From assembly GCF_001428335.1 (NCBI RefSeq), contig NZ_LMSG01000001.1:884987-948986 (forward strand): DNA of 64,000 bases. The letters run 5' to 3'. The notes beneath the pieces were generated by a model. The model worked only from the letters and a program-made list of their open reading frames with translations. It was not told where the DNA came from and did not search any database. Position 1 is the stretch's first letter. The number at the start of each line of letters is the position of its first letter. The position numbers and the translations under genes are program-made. Shown piece after piece: positions 34,761 to 43,188 of this stretch. This stretch comes from Arthrobacter sp. Soil762 (lineage in GTDB: Bacteria > Actinomycetota > Actinomycetes > Actinomycetales > Micrococcaceae).

Positions 34761-34844
34761 ATGGGTCAAGCAGTGGCCGGTTCAACACTACGAGTGCGCC
34801 ATGCAGCCCATGATGCGGCCGCACTCGGGATAGGCAGCCAATGA
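34761..34844 (+). CDS. Possible 27-residue leader peptide
   Basis: An ATG at 34761 opens 27 codons (MGQAVAGSTLRVRHAAHDAA, then LGIGSQ) ending with TGA that overlaps the ATG of the zinc-ribbon gene (ATGA 34841-34844). It begins about where transcription should start, so it could be read leaderless and couple translation of the next gene. No homologue is known to me; it may be chance. Confidence 0.3.
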   Translation: MGQAVAGSTLRVRHAAHDAAALGIGSQ

Positions 34845-35155
34845 CGACAGCCGAGAACACCCATTTACACACTGTATATACCCAGCGACATAGCACTGTA
34901 CGGCCGCTGGTCACGCATCATTCCAGCCACAACGCCGGTATTTCGCGAGCCGCCGAGTACATCGGCAAGCCCACGTGCGACAAATGTGGCACGGATGAAT
35001 TCATCTATCTCGAGTCCTACATTCCACCGGTTTACCGGCGTGACGGGGCGGTCAGGACACTGGGCGAAGTCGCCTACACCTGCACCCGTTGCGAAGATTT
35101 CTCCGCCCACAATGTTCCGGCATCGTGGACTCCCCCAGGCTGGTATCTGGGCTGA
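34841..35155 (+). CDS. Zinc-ribbon hypothetical protein
   Basis: A 104-residue protein whose second half has two CxxC pairs 45 residues apart (CDKCGTDEFIYLES and CTRCEDFSAHNVP), a likely one-metal zinc ribbon. The end (PASWTPPGWYLG) looks conserved and aromatic. The first ~38 residues are polar, His-rich and probably flexible. No known family name; I recall similar short proteins in Arthrobacter, from memory only. A strong terminator follows it. Confidence 0.6.
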   Translation: MTTAENTHLHTVYTQRHSTVRPLVTHHSSHNAGISRAAEYIGKPTCDKCGTDEFIYLESYIPPVYRRDGAVRTLGEVAYTCTRCEDFSAHNVPASWTPPGWYLG

Positions 35156-35220
35156 TTAGCTACGGTCTCCAGGCTCGCCGAGCGCAGCCACTTGATCACT
35201 GCTCAACTATTCAATAGCGA

Positions 35221-35262
35221 AGGCCCGGCAACCGCCCCGATGGCGGCCACCGGGCCTTTTTG
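35221..35262. terminator. Intrinsic terminator between converging genes
   Basis: AGGCCCGG (35221-35228) pairs with CCGGGCCT (35250-35257), with an inner CCGCC/GGCGG stem, followed by TTTTTGTGTTTT. It ends the zinc-ribbon transcript; the stem can also stop putA on the other strand. Confidence 0.88.
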
Positions 35263-35287
35263 TGTTTTGCTGGGGGTTTCGGTCCGC

Positions 35288-38200
35288 CTAGATCAGCTCA
35301 TCGGAGAGGTGGTTCGGGGTGCCGAAGCGGTGGGCCGTGATGCTGATGGCCTGCTCATGCAGGAACGGCAGCAGCTCTACCCGTCCGGCTTCGGTGACCG
35401 CGTGGGCGTAGATCGCCAGGTCCGGACGCCCGTCCGTGGCCTCGGCGAGTGCCGTGGCGTCGCCGCCGATCAGGCGGATCCGCGCGCCGGAGAGTTTGCC
35501 CGCCGCGGCGAGGCGTGCCGCCGAAGCCAGCCAGCCGGCGTCGGACTCCACAGTGACCGTGATGTCCAGCCCGGTGAGCACGGCGCGCAGCTGGGCGGGA
35601 AGTTCGACGGCGGTGGAAACAGTCAGTGCCGAACCGGCCAGGACACCGGCCGCCACGGTCCGGGCCAGGTGGGCCAGCGGGGCACCTTCGGAGAGCCGCA
35701 CGGTGACCGGCAGCGCACGGTAGCGGAAGATGTTCCGTTCCGCGCTCAGGCCGGACACGTCCTTGGCGGTGCCAAACTCGTGGGCCCAAGCCTCGGCGTC
35801 GGAGCCCAGCGCCCGCTGCAGGGATTCCAGTTCGGCCGGCTGCAGGGAGCCTGCGGCCGCGTCGAGGACGCGGCGTACGGCCGCATTGGTGACGGTGGCC
35901 GTGGCTGACGCTTCGGTGCTCTCCCAGTCGCCGAGGCCGGCGAGGTAGTTGGGTCCACCGGCCTTGGTGCCGGCGCCGACGGCGGACTTCTTCCAGCCGC
36001 CGAAAGGCTGGCGCTGCACGATGGCGCCGGTGATGCCGCGGTTCACGTAGAGGTTTCCGGCCTGGATGGAGTCCAGCCAGGTGCCGAGCTCGTCCGGGTT
36101 CAGGGAGTGCAGGCCGGCGGTGAGGCCGTAATCGACCTGGTTTTGGATGGCGATGGCCTCTTCCAGCGTGTCAGCGGTCATGACGCCCAGGACCGGGCCG
36201 AAGAATTCGGTGAGGTGGAAGTAGGACCCGCGGCGGACACCGTAGCGCACGCCCGGGCTCCAGAGGCGGCCGGTTTCGTCGAGCTTGCGGGGTTCCACGG
36301 CCCAGGTTTCGCCTTCGCCGAGGGTGGTGAGGGCGTTAAGGAGCTTGCCGTTGGCGGGCTCGATGACGGGGCCCATCTGGCTGGTGGGGTCCTGCGGGTA
36401 GCCCACCTTGAGGGAAGTGACGGCGTCGACGAGCTGGTTGTGGAAGCGCTTGGACTTGGCCACTGAGCCCACCAGGATCACCAGGGACGCGGCGGAGCAC
36501 TTCTGGCCGGCGTGGCCGAACGCGGAGTACGCCACGTCCTTGGCGGCCAGGTCCAGGTCAGCGCTGGGGGTGACGATGATGGCGTTCTTGCCGCTGGTTT
36601 CGGCCAGGAGCGGCAGGTCCTTGCGGAAGGAGCGGAACAGCTCGGCGGTCTCGTAGCCGCCGGTGAGGATCACACGGTCCACGGCGGGGTGGGAAATCAG
36701 CTGCTGGCCGAGCTCACGTTCGCCGAGCTGGACCATGGTCAGCACATCCTTGGGGACGCCGGCCTCCCACAGGGCCTCGATCATCACGGCACCGCTGCGG
36801 CGGGCCTGCTTGGCGGGTTTGATCACGACGGCGGAGCCGGCGGCGAGTGCCGCGAGGGTGGACCCTGCCGGGATGGCCACCGGGAAGTTCCATGGCGGGG
36901 TCACCACGGTGAGCTTGGCCGGGACGAACGTGGCGCCGTCGACCTTTTCCAGCTTCCGGGCAGATTCGGCGTAGTAGTGGGCAAAGTCCACCGCTTCACT
37001 GACCTCGGGGTCACCCTGATCGATGGTCTTGCCGGTCTCGCTGGCCATGACCTCCAGGAGGTCCGCGCGGCGGGCCTCGAGGACGTCGCCGGCGCGGTGC
37101 AGGATCTCCGCGCGCTCGTCGCCGGAGAGTGCGCCCCAGGCCTTGCCCTTTTCGACGGCGGTGGCGATGACGGTGTTGAGGGTGTCCGCGTCCGTGATGG
37201 TGGCGGCCTCGACGGCGGCGTTCCCCAGTGTCGAGGACGGGATACGGCCCAGGATGGCGCGGCCCCAGTCGCGGTTGGCCGGCAGCGACGGGTCGGTGTC
37301 CGGGGTGTCCTTGAATGAATCGTGCGGCAGGGGCTGCGGCGGCAGGCTGCGGTTCTGCTGGCGGTTGGCCGGGGGCACGGCGTCGTCGAGCTTGTCCAGG
37401 GAGGCGAGGAAGCGCTGCTTCTCCCGCTCGAAGAGCACCTCGTTTTCGCTCAGCTCAAACACGGCGGACATGAAGTTGTCCTGGCTGGCGCCTTCTTCGA
37501 GGCGGCGGATCAGGTAGGCGATGGCGACGTCGAACTCGGCCGGGTGCACCACCGGCGTGTAGAGCAGGAGCGAGCCGACGTCCTTCTTGACCGCTTCGGC
37601 CTGGCCCTGCGCCATGCCCAGCAGCATCTCGAATTCGATGCCGGATTCGACGCCGCGCTGCTTGGCCAGGAGCCAGGCGAAGGCGATGTCGAAGAGGTTG
37701 TGGCCGGCCACGCCGATGCGGATGTTGTTGATCCGGTCCGGGTGCAGCGAGTAGTTGATGACGCGCTTGTAGTTGGTGTCCGAATCCTGCTTGGTGTGCC
37801 AGGTGGCCAGCGGCCAGTCGTGCAGCGAGGCCTCCACCTGTTCCATGGGCAGGTTGGCACCCTTGACCACGCGGACCTTGATGGCGGCGCCGCCGTTGGC
37901 GCGGCGTTCGGCGGCCCAGTCCTGGAGGCGGATCATGGCGGCGAGTGCATCCGGGAGGTAGGCCTGCAGCACAATGCCGGCCTCAAGGTTCTTGAACTCC
38001 GGCTTGTCCAGGATCCGGGTGAAGACCGCGATGGTCATGTCCAGGTCCTTGTATTCCTCCATGTCCAGGTTGATGAACTTGGCGGTCTTCCCGGCGCCGG
38101 CGCCTGGAGCAGCAGCGGCGAAGGACGCGGCTTTCGTGAAGAGCGGAGTGAGCTTCTCAACGACGTGCTCCACTGCCTCGTCAAAGGCCCAGGCGGAGTG

Positions 38201-38785
38201 CGGGGCGACGGTGGAGGAAACCTTGATGGAAACGTAGTCCACGTCCGGGCGGGCCAGGAGTGTGTGGGTTCCCGCGAGCCGGCGGGATGCCTCGTGCTCG
38301 CCCAGGACGGCCTCGCCGAGGAGGTTCACGTTGAGCTTGATGCCGTCCTTGCGGATCTTGGCGATGGCCGGGCCCAGCTTGGCATCGGTGGCGTCGACGA
38401 TCAGGTGGCCCACCATTTCGCGGAGCACGCGGCGGGCGATCGGGATGACCACCTGCGGCAGGACCGGGGCCATGGTGCCGCCTAGGCGGACGGCGCTGCG
38501 CATGTACCAGGGCAGGAACGCCGGGACCTTCGGCGCCAGGGCGGCAAGGTTGCGGGCCGCCACGTGCAGGTCTTCGGGGCGGACCACGCCGTCCACGAAG
38601 CCAACGGTGAAGTCCAGGCCGTTCGGGTCCTTCAGCACACCGGCGAGCTGCTCGGCCGAGGCATCAACGGGAACTTTCGAAGCCTCGGTCAGCCAGCGGC
38701 GCACAAGGGTAATAGTGTCCGCCGCGAGGGCACGGGCCTGCGGGACGTCTGTCTGTCCGGCGGTTTCCGTTGCAGTGTGAGTCAT
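35288..38785 (-). CDS. putA: Bifunctional proline dehydrogenase / glutamate semialdehyde dehydrogenase
   Basis: An 1165-residue PutA that oxidises proline to glutamate in two steps. The N-terminal half is the FAD proline dehydrogenase barrel (NLLGEAVLGEHEASRRL, DVDYVSIKVSST, DMEEYKDLDMTIAVF, then KVRVVKGANLP). The second is the NAD aldehyde dehydrogenase (LLAETSGKNAIIV with catalytic Glu; GHAGQKCSAASL with catalytic Cys; NRGITGAIVQRQPFGGWKKS). A further ~200 residues form the C-terminal ALDH-superfamily domain of long PutAs. There is no N-terminal ribbon-helix-helix, so it should not self-repress (type B). ATG at 38785 chosen over 38827. A shared promoter element lies upstream. Confidence 0.93.
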   Translation of the reverse strand: MTHTATETAGQTDVPQARALAADTITLVRRWLTEASKVPVDASAEQLAGVLKDPNGLDFTVGFVDGVVRPEDLHVAARNLAALAPKVPAFLPWYMRSAVRLGGTMAPVLPQVVIPIARRVLREMVGHLIVDATDAKLGPAIAKIRKDGIKLNVNLLGEAVLGEHEASRRLAGTHTLLARPDVDYVSIKVSSTVAPHSAWAFDEAVEHVVEKLTPLFTKAASFAAAAPGAGAGKTAKFINLDMEEYKDLDMTIAVFTRILDKPEFKNLEAGIVLQAYLPDALAAMIRLQDWAAERRANGGAAIKVRVVKGANLPMEQVEASLHDWPLATWHTKQDSDTNYKRVINYSLHPDRINNIRIGVAGHNLFDIAFAWLLAKQRGVESGIEFEMLLGMAQGQAEAVKKDVGSLLLYTPVVHPAEFDVAIAYLIRRLEEGASQDNFMSAVFELSENEVLFEREKQRFLASLDKLDDAVPPANRQQNRSLPPQPLPHDSFKDTPDTDPSLPANRDWGRAILGRIPSSTLGNAAVEAATITDADTLNTVIATAVEKGKAWGALSGDERAEILHRAGDVLEARRADLLEVMASETGKTIDQGDPEVSEAVDFAHYYAESARKLEKVDGATFVPAKLTVVTPPWNFPVAIPAGSTLAALAAGSAVVIKPAKQARRSGAVMIEALWEAGVPKDVLTMVQLGERELGQQLISHPAVDRVILTGGYETAELFRSFRKDLPLLAETSGKNAIIVTPSADLDLAAKDVAYSAFGHAGQKCSAASLVILVGSVAKSKRFHNQLVDAVTSLKVGYPQDPTSQMGPVIEPANGKLLNALTTLGEGETWAVEPRKLDETGRLWSPGVRYGVRRGSYFHLTEFFGPVLGVMTADTLEEAIAIQNQVDYGLTAGLHSLNPDELGTWLDSIQAGNLYVNRGITGAIVQRQPFGGWKKSAVGAGTKAGGPNYLAGLGDWESTEASATATVTNAAVRRVLDAAAGSLQPAELESLQRALGSDAEAWAHEFGTAKDVSGLSAERNIFRYRALPVTVRLSEGAPLAHLARTVAAGVLAGSALTVSTAVELPAQLRAVLTGLDITVTVESDAGWLASAARLAAAGKLSGARIRLIGGDATALAEATDGRPDLAIYAHAVTEAGRVELLPFLHEQAISITAHRFGTPNHLSDELI

Positions 38786-38827
38786 GGTTGCTCGTTCTTT
38801 CCTTGGTCTGGAAGGGGTCTTATCCAT

Positions 38828-38886
38828 CAGTATGAGCTTGCAGTCACATAAGATAAAGCGATGTTTTCTAAGCGATACAGGTTAGG
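38828..38886 (-). promoter_or_regulatory. putA promoter with LysR-type box
   Basis: Reading toward putA: box formed by TCTAA (38867-38871) and TTAGG (38882-38886) 10 bp apart, then -35-like TTTATC (complement of 38852-38857), 17 bp, and -10-like CATACT (complement of 38829-38834). The same blocks recur at identical spacing before the amino-acid permease (40653-40711); 34 of the first 53 bases match without gaps. Confidence 0.7.
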
Positions 38887-38941
38887 AAAACCAACGGTTC
38901 AAAATCCCGTCCGAACAGTCAGGAAATCCCCACTTTTTGAG

Positions 38942-39100
38942 CAACGCTCTCTCACTTCCTGCGCGTTTTGGCCCAACCCTCTCTCACTTCCTGCGCGTTT
39001 TGGCCCAACCCTCTCGCAGTCCCTGGAAAACGAACGAACGAACCCTCCCCCACAGGATGTGAGAGAGGGTTCGACGTTCGCGCCCCAAAGGTGAGAGAGC
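38942..39100. repeat. Tandem and inverted GTGAGAGAG-type repeats
   Basis: A 32-bp unit beginning CTCTCTCACTTCCTGCGCG occurs at 38947 and 38979, with a partial third at 39011 (exact period 32). Two inverted copies of the core, GTGAGAGAG, lie at 39059-39067 and 39091-39099. The region fills the gap between the permease 3' end and the putA promoter. No spacers, so not CRISPR. The rest of this gap (to 39112) shows nothing else. Confidence 0.8.
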
Positions 39101-39112
39101 ATCCGGGGGGAG

Positions 39113-40576
39113 TCAGCCAACCGGGCGGTGCATCTCCACAGCTTCTTCGTGGCGCGGGCTGTTGGGGTTCATCAGCGAGTGCTTCCTGCCATAGAAGAAG
39201 TAGATGGCCAGTCCGACGACGAGCCAGACGCCGAACCGTCCCCAGGTTGCCAGTGGCAGCTGGGTCATGAGGAATCCGGAGGACAGGATGCCGAAGGCGG
39301 GCACCAGGGGCATCAGCGGCAGCCGGAAGGAACGCGGAGCGTCCGGCTTCTTGTAACGGAAGACGATCACAGCGAGGCAGACGACGACGAACGCGGCCAG
39401 GATGCCGATGTTGGTCAGGTCAGCCACTTCCTTGATCGGGAACACGCCCGCCAGGAACGCAGATGTGACGCCGGCGATCCAGGTGACGCGCTGCGGAGTG
39501 CCGTGCCTGTCTGTCTTGGCGAACCAGCCGGGCAGGAGCCCGTCGCGGCTCATGGAGAACCAGACGCGGGTGACACCCAGCAGGAAGGTCAGCATCACCG
39601 TGAGGATGGAGAGGACGGCGAAAACAGAAATGATGGTGGCGATGACGGGCAGGCCCACGCTGGTGAAGGCGGAAGCAAACCCGGCCTTGGGATCTATGTC
39701 CCGGTAGTTCTGCATGCCGGTAAGAACCAGCGTGGCGGCAACGTAGAGAAGCATGGCCACAATGAGGGAGAGCACGATGGCCTTCGGCATGTGCTTCTTG
39801 CCGTCGGTGGCCTCCTCCGCCGCAGTGCTCATGGCGTCATAGCCGAACACTGCGAAGAACACAGTGGCCGAGCCCGCAAGCACGGGGCCGAAGCCACTGG
39901 GCATGAACGGGTTGTAGTTGTTGGTGTCGATGTAAAAGACGCCCAAGCCGATGATGAACAGGATCAGGATGACTTTGATGGCTACGGCCACGAGTTCAAA
40001 CCGGCCGAACGCCTTGGTGCCGCGCGACAGGATCCAGGTCACCAGGAGGCAGACCAGGATGGCGGGAAGGTTCATGATGCCACCCTTGCCCTCATCCGCC
40101 GTCGAAGTCATCCAGGCGGGCATATGAATCCCGATTCCGGACAGGAAGGCGTCGAAGTACCCCGAAATGCCAATGGCCACCACGGCCACAATGGCAATGT
40201 ATTCGAGCAGCAGGTCCCAGCCGATGAACCATCCAATCACCTCACCCAGGGCAACGTAGCCGTAGGTGTAGGCGGACCCTGCGCGCGGAATCATGCCGGC
40301 GAACTCGGCGTATGACAGGGCAGCCGCGGCGGATGCGAGGCCGGCGATCAGGAAGGAGAAGAGCACCGCGGGCCCCACACCCGGTGCATCTTCGCTGCCT
40401 GCCGCCACCAGCCCGGCCAGGGAGAAGATGCCGACGCCGATAATGCCGCCGACACCGATGGCTGTGAGCTGCCAGAGGCCGAGGGACTTGAAAAGCCCGC
40501 TGTGCTTGTTCTCCACTTCAATGTCGTCGATGGGCTTGCGCCTCATGATCGATTGGGTCATGTCTTTAGTGCTCAT
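39113..40576 (-). CDS. APC-family amino acid permease (CAT-like)
   Basis: A 487-residue permease with ~12-13 helices. LWQLTAIGVGGIIGVGIFSL is the APC start motif; SYAEFAGMIPRAGSAYTYGY and FFAVFGYDAMSTAAEEATDG match the cationic amino-acid transporter (YfnA/CAT) branch. An N-terminal ~28 residues and C-terminal ~25 residues are soluble. It faces a divergent LysR gene and carries the same promoter element as putA, so it probably brings in proline or another amino acid used with putA. Specificity is inferred. Confidence 0.88.
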   Translation of the reverse strand: MSTKDMTQSIMRRKPIDDIEVENKHSGLFKSLGLWQLTAIGVGGIIGVGIFSLAGLVAAGSEDAPGVGPAVLFSFLIAGLASAAAALSYAEFAGMIPRAGSAYTYGYVALGEVIGWFIGWDLLLEYIAIVAVVAIGISGYFDAFLSGIGIHMPAWMTSTADEGKGGIMNLPAILVCLLVTWILSRGTKAFGRFELVAVAIKVILILFIIGLGVFYIDTNNYNPFMPSGFGPVLAGSATVFFAVFGYDAMSTAAEEATDGKKHMPKAIVLSLIVAMLLYVAATLVLTGMQNYRDIDPKAGFASAFTSVGLPVIATIISVFAVLSILTVMLTFLLGVTRVWFSMSRDGLLPGWFAKTDRHGTPQRVTWIAGVTSAFLAGVFPIKEVADLTNIGILAAFVVVCLAVIVFRYKKPDAPRSFRLPLMPLVPAFGILSSGFLMTQLPLATWGRFGVWLVVGLAIYFFYGRKHSLMNPNSPRHEEAVEMHRPVG

Positions 40577-40652
40577 CAGGAACTCCTGCTTGGGGTGCGA
40601 CCCCGTCGCGGCGCCCTGTGAACGGACTGTGACGGGGGTAACTCAGGTACAC

Positions 40653-40711
40653 CAGTATGCAAGTGCAATTGCGTTAGATAAAGTGACTACTTCTAACCAA
40701 TATTCATTAGA
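40653..40711 (-). promoter_or_regulatory. Permease promoter with LysR-type box shared with putA
   Basis: TCTAA (40692-40696), N10, TTAGA (40707-40711) is a perfect inverted-repeat box. Toward the permease follow TTTATC (complement of 40677-40682), 17 bp and CATACT (complement of 40654-40659). Block positions are identical to those before putA. The box also lies 20 bp before the LysR start, fitting autoregulation. Confidence 0.72.
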
Positions 40712-40730
40712 TTCATCAAGGAATGTGGCC

Positions 40731-41657
40731 ATGCTCGATGTCCGACGCCTGCGGCTTCTCCGCGAACTGAAGATCCGGGGCACCCTGGCGGAGGTGGCGG
40801 AGGCACTGCAGTACAGCCCGTCGTCGGTCTCCCAGCAGCTTGCCCTGCTGGAAAAGGAAGTGGGCGTGGAGCTGCTCCGGAAGACGGGGCGGCGCGTGCA
40901 GCTGACGCCCCAGGCCGAAGTCCTGGTGGCCCACACCGCCCAGCTGCTCGAAACCATGGAGCAGGCGGAAGCGGATCTGGCGGCGTCGCTGACCACTGTC
41001 ACGGGAACGGTCCGGATTGCGGTGTTCCAGTCCGCGGCCCTGGCGCTGATGCCGGACACGCTCTCGCGGATGACGGCGGAGTACCCGGAGGTGCGGATCG
41101 AAATGATCCAGCGCGAACCCGAAACGGCACTTCATGAGACGTGGGCGCGCGATTTTGACCTGGTCATCGCGGAACAGTATCCGGGCCACGCCGCCCCGCG
41201 TTACCCGGAGCTGGACCGCATCAAGCTGACCACTGACGCGATCCGGCTGGCCGTTCCGCCGGCGGCTCCCGGCCGGCCGCCCATCACGTCGCTGGAGGAT
41301 ACTGCCGCGCTGCCCTGGGTAATGGAGCCCCGCGGCGCGGCCTCCCGACACTGGGCGGAGCAGGCCTGCCGGAGTGCCGGATTCGAGCCCGATGTGCGCT
41401 TCGAAACAGCGGACCTGCAAGCGCAAATCAGGCTGATTGAGTCCGGAAATGCCGTGGGGCTGATGCCGGACCTCGTCTGGACGGGGCGGGGCACAACCGC
41501 CCGGCTGCTGGATCTGCCGGGGCATCCGCGCAGGACCGTGTTCACGTCGGTGCGCCGCGCCAGCGCGCAGCGGCCCGCCATCCTCGCCGCCCGCGAGACG
41601 CTGGCCGCCACCGCCATCTCAGTAGCAATGACGGGCGACGGCGGCGCATCCAGTTAG
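40731..41657 (+). CDS. LysR-type regulator, likely controlling permease and putA
   Basis: A 308-residue LysR protein. RRLRLLRELKIRGTLAEVAE, LQYSPSSVSQQLALLEKEVG form the DNA-binding domain; TGTVRIAVFQSAALALMPDT begins the effector domain. ATG at 40731 follows AAGGA by 7 bp. It is divergent from the amino-acid permease, and the box between them recurs before putA 2 kb away, so I infer it governs uptake and catabolism of proline or a similar amino acid. Confidence 0.85.
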   Translation: MLDVRRLRLLRELKIRGTLAEVAEALQYSPSSVSQQLALLEKEVGVELLRKTGRRVQLTPQAEVLVAHTAQLLETMEQAEADLAASLTTVTGTVRIAVFQSAALALMPDTLSRMTAEYPEVRIEMIQREPETALHETWARDFDLVIAEQYPGHAAPRYPELDRIKLTTDAIRLAVPPAAPGRPPITSLEDTAALPWVMEPRGAASRHWAEQACRSAGFEPDVRFETADLQAQIRLIESGNAVGLMPDLVWTGRGTTARLLDLPGHPRRTVFTSVRRASAQRPAILAARETLAATAISVAMTGDGGASS

Positions 41658-41764
41658 GTGCCGGATGGCCCGGTCACCTGCGGGTAAGCCGGGGAAACAG
41701 TCTCCGCCGGCATGTTCAGTGCGTCACAGCGCGATCGGGGTGCCGGCGCTAGACTGGGCGGGTT

Positions 41765-42190
41765 ATGAATCGCACAATGTTCAAGTCCAAAATCCACCGG
41801 GCCACCGTCACGCACGCCGACCTGCACTACGTAGGATCGGTCACTGTTGACCTGGACCTGCTGGATGCTGCCGACATCCTTCCCGGCGAGCTCGTGGCCA
41901 TCGTGGACGTGACCAACGGTGCGCGCCTGGAGACCTATACCATCGCCGGCGAGCGCGGCTCGGGAGTCATCGGCATCAACGGTGCGGCCGCGCACCTGAT
42001 GCACGAGAACGACATCGTCATCCTGATCACTTACGCCCAGATGACCACGGAAGAGGCCAACGCCTACGCCCCGAAGGTTATCCATGTGGATCAGGACAAC
42101 AAGATTGTCCAGATCGGCAACGACCCCGCCGAGTGCCTCACGCCGGGCCTGATGCGCCCGCCGTTCGCCCTTAACAACGCCGCCCTGTAG
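41765..42190 (+). CDS. panD: Aspartate 1-decarboxylase
   Basis: A 141-residue pyruvoyl enzyme precursor that makes beta-alanine for pantothenate. [11 protein letters not shown] has the conserved K9; HYVGSVTVD holds the Gly24-Ser25 self-cleavage site; LETYTI gives Y58. All active residues match the family numbering. GNGAAAHL-like [20 protein letters not shown] follows. A TAGACT -10-like element lies ~15 bp upstream. Length is normal. Confidence 0.95.
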   Translation: MNRTMFKSKIHRATVTHADLHYVGSVTVDLDLLDAADILPGELVAIVDVTNGARLETYTIAGERGSGVIGINGAAAHLMHENDIVILITYAQMTTEEANAYAPKVIHVDQDNKIVQIGNDPAECLTPGLMRPPFALNNAAL

Positions 42191-42241
42191 CCGGAGCGTG
42201 AGCCCGGGCAGACACCGCCGCCGCAGCCTTGGAGACTTTTC

Positions 42242-43168
42242 TTGGTAGGCGTGTTGCAGGGCTTCTTTGTTGTCTGGTTCATCATCATGGTGGGCTGGTT
42301 TGTGGGCCGCCAGCGGATCCTTGGCGACAATGCCCGCCAGGTCCTCAGCGGCCTGACCTTCTTCGTAGCCAGCCCTGCCCTGCTCTTCGAGACCCTCAGC
42401 AAGGCGCAACTGAGGGAAGTCTTCGCGGAACCGCTGCTGGTCACGGCAGTCTCCGCCGTCTGCACCGCCCTTGTCTTCTTCAGCATCGTGAAGTTCGTCC
42501 TGAAGCGCGCGTTGCCGGAAGCCCTGATGTCCTCGATGGCCGCCTCCCTCGCCAACTCCGCGAACCTTGGCATCCCCATCGCCGTCTACGTCCTGGGCGA
42601 CGCCAGCTACGTGGCGCCCCTGCTGATCTTCCAGCTGGCGTTCTTCACGCCCATCTTCCTGATGATCCTGGACGCCAGCACCAGCTCACACCGCACCACG
42701 CCCTGGGGATTCATCCTGATGATCCTGCGGAACCCGATGATTGTTGGCTCCGGCCTGGGCCTACTGGTGGCAGGGACGGGCTGGGAGGTACCGGCCCTGC
42801 TCCTGGAGCCGATCCACCTCATTGGCGGTGCCGCGATTCCGGCAATGCTGATCGCCTTCGGCATGAGCCTGAACGGCAGCCGGCCATTGCAGGCCGCCAC
42901 CGGCAGGCGTGCTGACACCCTCCTGGCCAGCGCCTTCAAACTTGTGGTCCAGCCGGCCATCGCCTACGTTTTTGCCCGCTTTGCCCTTGGTATGGACGGC
43001 CCCGCCCTGTTCGCGGCCGTGGTGGTGGCATCCCTCCCCACGGCGCAAAACGTCTTTGTGGCGGCCAGCCGCTACCAGACCGGCATCACCGTAGCCAAGG
43101 ACACCGTCCTGATCACTACGGTGGTGGCGGTACCCGCCATGATCGGCGTCGCCCTGCTGCTTAACTGA
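42242..43168 (+). CDS. AEC-family (auxin efflux carrier-like) transporter
   Basis: A 308-residue carrier with two five-helix halves. GFFVVWFIIMVGWFVGRQRI, SLANSANLGIPIAVYVLGDA and PTAQNVFVAASRYQTG are AEC/BASS-like hallmarks (paired Asn-rich crossover motifs). Bacterial members export malate or other small organic acids; here the substrate is unknown. TTG at 42242 has GGAG 7 bp upstream; a GTG at 42251 is an alternative. solA follows 20 bp on. Confidence 0.85.
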   Translation: MVGVLQGFFVVWFIIMVGWFVGRQRILGDNARQVLSGLTFFVASPALLFETLSKAQLREVFAEPLLVTAVSAVCTALVFFSIVKFVLKRALPEALMSSMAASLANSANLGIPIAVYVLGDASYVAPLLIFQLAFFTPIFLMILDASTSSHRTTPWGFILMILRNPMIVGSGLGLLVAGTGWEVPALLLEPIHLIGGAAIPAMLIAFGMSLNGSRPLQAATGRRADTLLASAFKLVVQPAIAYVFARFALGMDGPALFAAVVVASLPTAQNVFVAASRYQTGITVAKDTVLITTVVAVPAMIGVALLLN

Positions 43169-43188
43169 CGCCAGACCTGAGGAGCCCT

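Noticed and set aside
37322..38485. 387-codon forward frame inside putA
   Set aside because: Antisense to the proline dehydrogenase domain, whose motifs are clear.
35288..38785. putA considered as self-regulating through an N-terminal DNA-binding domain
   Set aside because: The N-terminus lacks a ribbon-helix-helix motif and begins in the proline dehydrogenase arm region.
38942..39020. 32-bp tandem repeats considered as a CRISPR array
   Set aside because: Units are directly adjacent with no spacers and there are no cas genes.
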